A DNA stretch of 64,000 nucleotides from Streptomyces omiyaensis (GTDB lineage: Bacteria; Actinomycetota; Actinomycetes; Streptomycetales; Streptomycetaceae), in the NCBI RefSeq assembly GCF_014650895.1, contig NZ_BMVV01000004.1, positions 1 to 64,000 of the forward strand, in the 5' to 3' direction. The position numbers were made by a program, and so were the translations under genes. The notes under the pieces are model-generated. The model did not search any database and was not told the origin of the DNA. It saw only the letters and a program-made list of their open reading frames with translations. The first letter of the stretch is position 1. Each line of letters begins with the position of its first letter. Of this stretch, positions 58,717 through 64,000 are shown piece by piece.

Positions 58717-59979
58717 TCAGGCGGCCCGGCGACGGCCCCGGACGCGGCGCGGGTACGGGAAGAGCCGGGGAGGGCGCTTCGCGGCGACGTCCTCGATCCA
58801 GCCGAAGGCCGGCACCAGCAGTCCGATCAGCGGGATCGCCACCATCAGCGGGAACCACTGGCTGGCCAGCAGCCATCGGAAGTGCTCGTAGAAGAAGCCG
58901 ACGGACCAGAGGGGGTCGATCAGGGGGATGGCGGCCACCAGGGCGATCTGGTGCCAGAGGTAGACGCTGACGGCGCGGGCGTTGAGCAGGCTGATCAGGC
59001 CGTTCCAGCGTTCCAGCGGCCGGGGCCACCGCTCCCAGGAAGGACTGACGTGGAGCAGGAGGGCGACGAAGCCGAAGGACCACAGGGCCTGGGCGACCGG
59101 CCAGCTCTCGATGTCGGTGTGCACGGTCGGGTCGACCGGCCGGGTCTGGAGGTACCACCAGCCGGCCACCATGATCAGCGGGGCGACCGACGGCACGACG
59201 TACTGCGGGATCTTCTTGAGCAGCCCCTCCTGGTGGGCCATGCCGAGGATCCAGCAGGAGCCGAAGGTGGCGAAGTCGCTGGTGTTCTCCCAGACCCGGC
59301 CGTAGAGGAACTCCTGGTCGATGAAGAACGTGTTCATGACGATCGCCAGCGCGAGCGGCGCGGACAGCGTCACCACCGGCATCCGCCGCAGCGCCCACAG
59401 CATCAGCGGCGACAGCAGGACGAACCAGAGGTACGCACGGAGGTACCAGAGCGGGACGATGACCTGCACCGCCCAGCCCTGCCCCACGAGGTGGTCGAAG
59501 CCGTTCAGCGCTTCGGCGTACGGCGGGGTGCTCAGCGGCAGGATCCAGAACAGCAGCTTGCCCCACCACCACGCGGGGTGCCCCTCGGCGTCGGGCCCGT
59601 CGCCGTCGAGGATCTGGGCGGTGACCACGATCGCGCCGAACAGCCACAGCGGCGGCAGCAGGCGGCGCAGGCGGCCCCGGATGACGCCGAGGGCGGGCCG
59701 GCCGAGGGAACGGGCCATCAGCGACCCGGCCAGCGCGAACATCACGCCCATCGACGGGAAGACGACGGGCAGCCAGAACCAGCCGAAGTTGTGGTAGAGC
59801 ACCACGCGGACCAGCGCCAGGGCGCGCAGCAGGTCGAGATAGCGGTCCCGGCCGCCCTTGGCCCCGGACGGTGCCGTGGGGTCCGGCTCCGGCCGCCGCG
59901 CCGGTTCCTGCCGCAGGGCGGCGGGGACGCGCAGCCGGAGGGTCTCGTGGACGCCGGCGGACTCGAAGGATGCGGTCAT
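58717..59979 (-). CDS. Membrane acyltransferase (acyltransferase-3 family), polysaccharide modification
   Basis: 420 residues from ATG 59979, starting 2 nt after the stop of the upstream fusion gene. About ten membrane segments. The opening of the domain, RYLDLLRALALVRVVLYHNFGW, contains the RxxA...H arrangement typical of acyltransferase-3 proteins, and LWYLRAYLWFVLLSPLMLW is the usual second signature. These proteins transfer acyl groups such as acetyl or succinyl to extracellular sugars. A basic ~45-residue cytoplasmic N-terminus precedes the domain. Coupled to a glycosyltransferase/deacetylase gene, it most likely decorates the exopolysaccharide. Confidence 0.87.
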   Translation of the reverse strand: MTASFESAGVHETLRLRVPAALRQEPARRPEPDPTAPSGAKGGRDRYLDLLRALALVRVVLYHNFGWFWLPVVFPSMGVMFALAGSLMARSLGRPALGVIRGRLRRLLPPLWLFGAIVVTAQILDGDGPDAEGHPAWWWGKLLFWILPLSTPPYAEALNGFDHLVGQGWAVQVIVPLWYLRAYLWFVLLSPLMLWALRRMPVVTLSAPLALAIVMNTFFIDQEFLYGRVWENTSDFATFGSCWILGMAHQEGLLKKIPQYVVPSVAPLIMVAGWWYLQTRPVDPTVHTDIESWPVAQALWSFGFVALLLHVSPSWERWPRPLERWNGLISLLNARAVSVYLWHQIALVAAIPLIDPLWSVGFFYEHFRWLLASQWFPLMVAIPLIGLLVPAFGWIEDVAAKRPPRLFPYPRRVRGRRRAA

Positions 59980-59981
59980 GG

Positions 59982-62132
59982 TCAGGCCTCCACCGGTGCG
60001 GCGACCTCGCCGGTGCGCCGGAGCTTCTGCCAGCGCAGCCGGCCACCGGTCAGCGCCGTGATCACGGACTGCAGCAGGACGATGTACATCAGCTGCCGGT
60101 AGACCAGCTGCTGGATCGGCAGGCTGATCAGGTGCAGGGGCTTCTCGCCGTCGAGCCGGAAGGCGTACCACGACAGCGCGGCCTGGAGCAGGATGAAGCC
60201 GCCCCAGCTGGCGAGGGTGATCGGGGCGTCCGCGAACAGCACGCCGTACAGCAGGAACATGTCGACCAGCGGCGCGAGCAGCGGGGCGACCACGCCGAAC
60301 ATCACGACGAGCGGCAGTCCGAGCCGGCCGAAGCGTCCGGCCGGACCGCGGGAGGTGACGGCGCGGCGGTGCTTCCACATCGCCTGCATGCTGCCGTAGC
60401 TCCAGCGGTACCGCTGGGACCAGAGCTGCTGGAGGCTGGCGGGGGCCTCGGTCCAGGCGCGGGCGCGCTCGGCGTAGACGATCCGCCAGCCGTCGCAGAG
60501 CACCGCCATGGTGATGTCGGTGTCCTCGGCGAGGGTGTCGTCGCTCATCCCGCCGACCCGTCGCAGGGCCTCCTTGCGGAAGGCGCCGACCGCGCCGGGG
60601 ATGGTCGGGATGACGTTGAGCATGTCGTACATCCGGCGGTCCAGGTTGTGGCCGAGGACGTACTCGATGTGCTGCCAGGCGCCGATCAGGCTCTCCCGGT
60701 TGCCGACCTTGGCGTTGCCCGCGACCGCGCCGATCGTCCCGTCGCCGAAGGGCTGGACCAGCTCGCGCACGGTGGACGGCTCGAAGACGGTGTCGCCGTC
60801 CATCATCACGACGATCTCGTACGACGCGGCCGCGATGCCGGTGTTGAGCGCGCTGGACTTGCCGCCGTTGGCCTGGCGGATCAGCCGGACGAACGGCAGG
60901 GCCATCGCCTCGACGATGTCCGCCGTGCCGTCCGTGGAGCCGTCGTCGACGACGATGACCTCGATCGGATAGTCACTGGCGGCCAGCGAGTTGAGGGTGT
61001 TCGCGATGCACTCGCGCTCGTTGTAGGCCGGGACGAGGACGGTGACCGGCTCGGTGACGGGTGGTCCCCACGCGTCCCGGCGCCGGGAGCGCCGGGCGTG
61101 GAGCGGCGCGAGGACGAGCATCAGCGCGAACCGGCCGAAGTTGAGGAAGCCGACGACGGCCAGCAGCGTGACCAGGACCGGCAGGGTGAGCACGGCGGCC
61201 TGGCTGGCCCAGATGAACACCCTGCCCGCCCACAGCTGGTAGCCGTGCACCGGCACGGTGGCGTCGGTGGCGCCGAGCGCCTCGGAGACGGTGGCGAAGC
61301 GGTAGCCCTCGCCCCGCAGCCTGTCGATGATCTTCTCGAGCGCGGTGACGGTCTCGGTGCGGTCGCCGCCCGCGTCGTGCAGCAGGACCAGCGCGCCCGC
61401 GCCGGGCTTGCGGGGCATCGCCGCCTCGACGATCGCGTCGACGCCGGGACGCTTCCAGTCGTCGGTGTCGCGGTCGATGAACGCGGTGAGGTAGCCGTGG
61501 GAACCCACGTACTTGATCACCGGGTAGTTCCAGTCGTCGAGCGCCGAGGCGTCGGAGGAGTACGGCGGGCGGAACAGCGCGCTGTGGACGCCCGCGACGC
61601 CGGCCAGTGCCAGCTGCGTCTGCGCCAGTTCCCAGCTGATCCGGGCTTCGGACTGGTACGCCAGATCGGAGTGGGTGAAGGTGTGCACGCCGATCTCGTG
61701 GCCGGCGGCGACGATCTGCCGGATCAGCTCCGGGTGGCGCGTGGTCATCGCGCCGGTCACGAAGAAGACCGCGTGGACGTCGCGGGCCGCGAGCACGTCC
61801 AGGATCTTCGGGGTCCACTCCGGCGAGGGGCCGTCGTCGAAGCTGAGGACCACGGTGCGGTCGGGGATCCGGTAGCTCACCGGGCTCTCGTTCCTGTCAC
61901 CGCGCGCGTCGATGACCGGGCCGCCCTTGAGCAGGTTCTCCGGCACGGTCGTCTTGTCGACCGAGGTCGCGATCCGGGTGTCGTGGAACGCCTCGTTGGT
62001 GGCGAGGCCGCGGAGGACGAGGAGCGCGAGCAGGCAGGCCAGCAGGGACAGCGGCATGAAGAAGCGCAGCGGTGGCGCGGCCAGTCGGCGCGGTCTCCGC
62101 GGGGACTGCCGGCGACGCTGGTGGCGGGACAA
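59982..62132 (-). CDS. matB: MatB-like fusion: polysaccharide deacetylase plus family 2 glycosyltransferase
   Basis: 716 residues from TTG 62132, chosen for AGGAGCGCCC immediately upstream; longer frames lack a site. Order: short basic cytoplasmic start, membrane anchor (about residues 24-45), extracellular NodB deacetylase domain (SFDDGP at 97-102; His150 and His154 in HTFTHSD; RPPYSSD; LLHDAGG), membrane segment, then a cytoplasmic GT2 domain (VPAYNE, DDGSTDGT, MMDGDT, EDTDIT and the QRYRW motif) and C-terminal membrane helices. This combines PgaB- and PgaC-like activities in one chain, as in Streptomyces MatB, which makes a poly-N-acetylglucosamine-like polymer involved in pellet formation. 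The symbol is by resemblance. Confidence 0.88.
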   Translation of the reverse strand: MSRHQRRRQSPRRPRRLAAPPLRFFMPLSLLACLLALLVLRGLATNEAFHDTRIATSVDKTTVPENLLKGGPVIDARGDRNESPVSYRIPDRTVVLSFDDGPSPEWTPKILDVLAARDVHAVFFVTGAMTTRHPELIRQIVAAGHEIGVHTFTHSDLAYQSEARISWELAQTQLALAGVAGVHSALFRPPYSSDASALDDWNYPVIKYVGSHGYLTAFIDRDTDDWKRPGVDAIVEAAMPRKPGAGALVLLHDAGGDRTETVTALEKIIDRLRGEGYRFATVSEALGATDATVPVHGYQLWAGRVFIWASQAAVLTLPVLVTLLAVVGFLNFGRFALMLVLAPLHARRSRRRDAWGPPVTEPVTVLVPAYNERECIANTLNSLAASDYPIEVIVVDDGSTDGTADIVEAMALPFVRLIRQANGGKSSALNTGIAAASYEIVVMMDGDTVFEPSTVRELVQPFGDGTIGAVAGNAKVGNRESLIGAWQHIEYVLGHNLDRRMYDMLNVIPTIPGAVGAFRKEALRRVGGMSDDTLAEDTDITMAVLCDGWRIVYAERARAWTEAPASLQQLWSQRYRWSYGSMQAMWKHRRAVTSRGPAGRFGRLGLPLVVMFGVVAPLLAPLVDMFLLYGVLFADAPITLASWGGFILLQAALSWYAFRLDGEKPLHLISLPIQQLVYRQLMYIVLLQSVITALTGGRLRWQKLRRTGEVAAPVEA

Positions 62133-62287
62133 GGGCGCTCCTGGAGAGGGGTGGTGCGGGCGATCGGGCACGCGCGGCCGGCCGGCGGGCCCCGGCTCCG
62201 GGGGCGGCGGTCGCGGTGTGCCGTGGCGGGTCACGGCGTCCGGCGGGCGGGCCGGACTTCTCGGGCGGGTGTCGCGGTCCGCGCCCG

Positions 62288-62581
62288 CTAGGGCCAGAAG
62301 GGGGGCAGGGGGCCCGAGGTGGGCAGGTACGCGGGTCCCGGCGGGACCTCCATCGCCGGGGCGTCCGACTGCATGCCGATCAGGCTGCCGCCCATGGCGG
62401 CCGCCAGGATCGCGCCGACCACGGAGACCGGCCAGCCGAGGCGCCGGAACAGACGGCTGCGCAGACCCGACTGGTCGACGAACACCGGTGCCGGATCAGG
62501 CTCTTGGGGACTGTATTCGGCCACCCCGAACTGCGTCGGATACTCCGGTGTGCGCCCGAAGGGCGTGGAGGCTTGGTGCAT
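62288..62581 (-). CDS. Small single-pass membrane protein upstream of matB-like gene
   Basis: 97 residues from ATG 62581 with AAAAAGG upstream. A ~50-residue N-terminal part rich in Pro and acidic residues (EYSPQEPDPAPVFVDQ) is followed by one hydrophobic segment (WPVSVVGAILAAAMGGSLIGM, split by a Gly pair) and a short Pro-rich tail. It lies 155 bp upstream of the glycosyltransferase fusion on the same strand. In Streptomyces matAB loci the partner gene of matB also encodes a small membrane protein, so this may be MatA, but the sequence alone does not prove it. Confidence 0.6.
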   Translation of the reverse strand: MHQASTPFGRTPEYPTQFGVAEYSPQEPDPAPVFVDQSGLRSRLFRRLGWPVSVVGAILAAAMGGSLIGMQSDAPAMEVPPGPAYLPTSGPLPPFWP

Positions 62582-62771
62582 CTCGTGCGGCCTTTTTGTG
62601 CAGGGAAGGAGAAGGCTGAAGGGTAGAGCGAACCGTAGCGGATGGTTCCGGTCGACTCATGCCCCATATCCGGATTTGCCATGATCCGATCAAATGCCGT
62701 GACCGGATCGGTATGTCTCCGGACACGTCCCGGCCTGGGGGAGGGCAGGTCTGGACACGCGACGGAATGGC

Positions 62772-62790
62772 CGAAAGCTTTCGCTAGGAT
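62772..62790 (+). promoter_or_regulatory. Palindrome and -10 upstream of GH16 lipoprotein gene
   Basis: CGAAAGCTTTCG (62772-62783) is a perfect palindrome directly followed by TAGGAT (62785-62790), a good -10 hexamer. The start codon is about 83 bp downstream. The palindrome overlaps the -10/-35 spacer, so a repressor bound here would block transcription. The rest of the 291-bp divergent gap is relatively AT-rich (62600-62720). Confidence 0.45.
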
Positions 62791-62872
62791 GACGCCTCCC
62801 TTCCTGTGCGCAGCGTCCGGCCCCTCGGCACGGGCGCGCCCGGCCATCGCCCCCACGTCCCAAGGAGCCCGC

Positions 62873-63823
62873 GTGAGCCCGTCCCGCCGCACCTCCCGTC
62901 GCCGCGCGTGGACGGCGCTCGCGCTGCCCGCCCTCCTGTGCGTGCTCGCCGCGTGTTCCGCCGCCCCCTCGGCCGGCGGGGGCGACGACGCCGCCGGGCC
63001 CGCGCGGGACGCCTCGCCGACGCCCACCGGACCGCCGGGCACCCTGTTCGACGACTTCGACTACACCGGCGCCGACGACCCCTCCCTCGGCGCGCACGGC
63101 TGGGAGGTCCGCACCGGTGGGGGCGGTCCGGGCATCAAGGACACCTGGAGCGCCGACGGCGTGGCCTTCGCCTCCGACCCGGCGGCCGAGGGGGGCAAGG
63201 TCCTCCGGCTGCGCTCCTCCACCGACGGCACCGCGCGGGGCACCACGCAGGTCGAGGTCCAGACCACGACCCGGAACTTCTTCACGGGAACCTTCGCCGC
63301 CCGGGTCCACCTCAGCGACGAGCCCGTGAGCGGGCGCGACGGCGACCACGTCGTCCAGACCTTCTTCCCGATCTCGCCCGCGGACTCCTCGGAGAACTAC
63401 AGCGAACTCGACTTCGAGTACCTGCCGAACGGCGGCTGGGGTTCGGTGGGTCCGCAGCTCGACAACGTCAGCTGGTACAAGGCCGACCCGCCGGACCGGG
63501 TCCACGGCACCCTGAAGCGGCGCCTCGGGGGCTGGCACACCATGGTGATCACCGCCATGGACGGGAAGGTCGTCTACTCCCTGGACGGCAAGGAGCTGTT
63601 CACCAGCTCCGGCAAGTACGTCCCGCGCGAGCGGATGGACATCCACTTCAGCAACTGGTTCATCGACCTCCCCTTCACCGGCGGTCCGCGCACCTGGGAC
63701 ATGAAGGTCGACTGGGTCTACCACAAGGCCGACGAGGCGGTCTCCCCGGCGGACGTCCAGAAGGCGGTGGACGGCTTCCGCGGCGCCGGCACCACCCACG
63801 TCGACACCGTCCCGAAGCCCTGA
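62873..63823 (+). CDS. GH16-like secreted lipoprotein (putative polysaccharide hydrolase)
   Basis: 316 residues from GTG 62873 (AAGGAG at good spacing). Twin-basic start, hydrophobic core and lipobox LAAC (about residues 22-25) mark a lipoprotein. After a Pro/Thr linker comes a beta-sandwich domain with YSELDFEYLPNG (about residues 180-192), where ExDxE is the GH16 catalytic signature, and WHTMVITAMDGKVVYSLDG and MDIHFSNWFIDL as supporting strands. GH16 enzymes cleave beta-glucans or galactans. Divergent from the exopolysaccharide genes, it may trim a cell-surface polymer; substrate unknown. Confidence 0.8.
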   Translation: MSPSRRTSRRRAWTALALPALLCVLAACSAAPSAGGGDDAAGPARDASPTPTGPPGTLFDDFDYTGADDPSLGAHGWEVRTGGGGPGIKDTWSADGVAFASDPAAEGGKVLRLRSSTDGTARGTTQVEVQTTTRNFFTGTFAARVHLSDEPVSGRDGDHVVQTFFPISPADSSENYSELDFEYLPNGGWGSVGPQLDNVSWYKADPPDRVHGTLKRRLGGWHTMVITAMDGKVVYSLDGKELFTSSGKYVPRERMDIHFSNWFIDLPFTGGPRTWDMKVDWVYHKADEAVSPADVQKAVDGFRGAGTTHVDTVPKP

Positions 63824-63837
63824 CCCCACCCGCCTGC

Positions 63838-63872
63838 CGGAGTGCGCCCCGACCGGGTCGGAGCGCACTCCG
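63838..63872 (+). terminator. Hairpin after GH16 gene
   Basis: CGGAGTGCGC (63838-63847) pairs perfectly with GCGCACTCCG (63863-63872) around a 15-nt loop, starting 14 nt after the stop. Confidence 0.65.
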
Positions 63873-63956
63873 ACCGGTCGCGCGTGTCGGCCGCGCGTGT
63901 GTCGGCCGGTCGCGTGCGCCGGTCCCCGCCTGGTCCCGGGAACGATCGAGAAAAAC

Positions 63957-63998
63957 GATCAGGGGCCGTTCCAGATCGCTCTGAAACGGCCCCTGATC
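63957..63998. terminator. Strong hairpin at the right edge
   Basis: Arms 63957-63975 and 63980-63998 pair over 19 bp with one mismatch around TCGC; the outer 14 bp are perfect. Bases 63949-63957 (AGAAAAACG) give an A-rich flank, i.e. a T-tract for a minus-strand transcript, so it probably terminates a gene entering from the right as well. Confidence 0.75.
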
Positions 63999-64000
63999 TA

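Overview
The window is high-GC actinobacterial DNA, almost certainly Streptomyces or a close relative such as Kitasatospora. The evidence is very strong G/C third-position bias, GTG/TTG starts, dense 4-bp start/stop overlaps, and one rare TTA codon placed in a cluster regulator (a typical bldA target). I recognised no rRNA, tRNA, CRISPR array or insertion sequence.

Region 1 (about 1.0-43.5 kb) is a nonribosomal peptide synthetase (NRPS) cluster. A large SARP-NB-ARC activator (2325-5516, +) lies at one end and an XRE-NB-ARC regulator (42251-43513, -) at the other. Everything between them except the SARP runs on the minus strand. In transcription order this is: a four-gene overlapping operon for an unusual amino acid (methylaspartate mutase S and E subunits, an AsnRS-like/asparagine synthetase-like protein, an FMN glutamate-synthase-like protein); NRPS-A (A-T-C-A-T); NRPS-B (C-A-T-C); NRPS-C (A-T); a type II thioesterase; a P450; an MbtH-like protein; a SyrP-like Fe(II)/2-oxoglutarate hydroxylase; NRPS-D (four C-A-T modules plus thioesterase); an MFS exporter; and a dimethylargininase-family amidinohydrolase. 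There are eight adenylation domains and one terminal thioesterase, with no epimerisation or methylation domain, so a colinear octapeptide is expected. Three adenylation pockets look polar or acidic, suited to guanidino or ureido side chains. I cannot match the cluster to a known compound.

Two sets of shared DNA elements tie Region 1 together. Three operons (NRPS-A, mbtH, mutS) have three CGGCAG-type repeats 11-12 bp apart and exactly 21 bp from a TANNNT -10. A different element of TCANNNN repeats on an 11-bp period occurs near the SARP/nucleotidyltransferase-like pair, near a small secreted protein gene, and near the XRE regulator.

Region 2 (about 44.0-58.6 kb) is a mannan-utilisation locus: secreted GH5 mannanase with two CBM10-like repeats, sugar ABC importer (binding lipoprotein plus two permeases, no ATPase here), GH2 beta-mannosidase, two LacI-family regulators, mannose-6-phosphate isomerase and a ROK sugar kinase. 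An unrelated-looking ABC exporter sits inside it. A TGACAACGTTGTCA palindrome lies before the mannanase and kinase genes and recurs inside two coding regions. A second AACCGGTT-type palindrome flanks the importer/beta-mannosidase promoters.

Region 3 (about 58.7-64.0 kb) looks like a cell-surface polysaccharide locus: an acyltransferase, a MatB-like fusion of polysaccharide deacetylase and glycosyltransferase, a small membrane protein, and a divergent GH16-like lipoprotein. Coordinates of starts, motif positions and pocket residues were read by eye.
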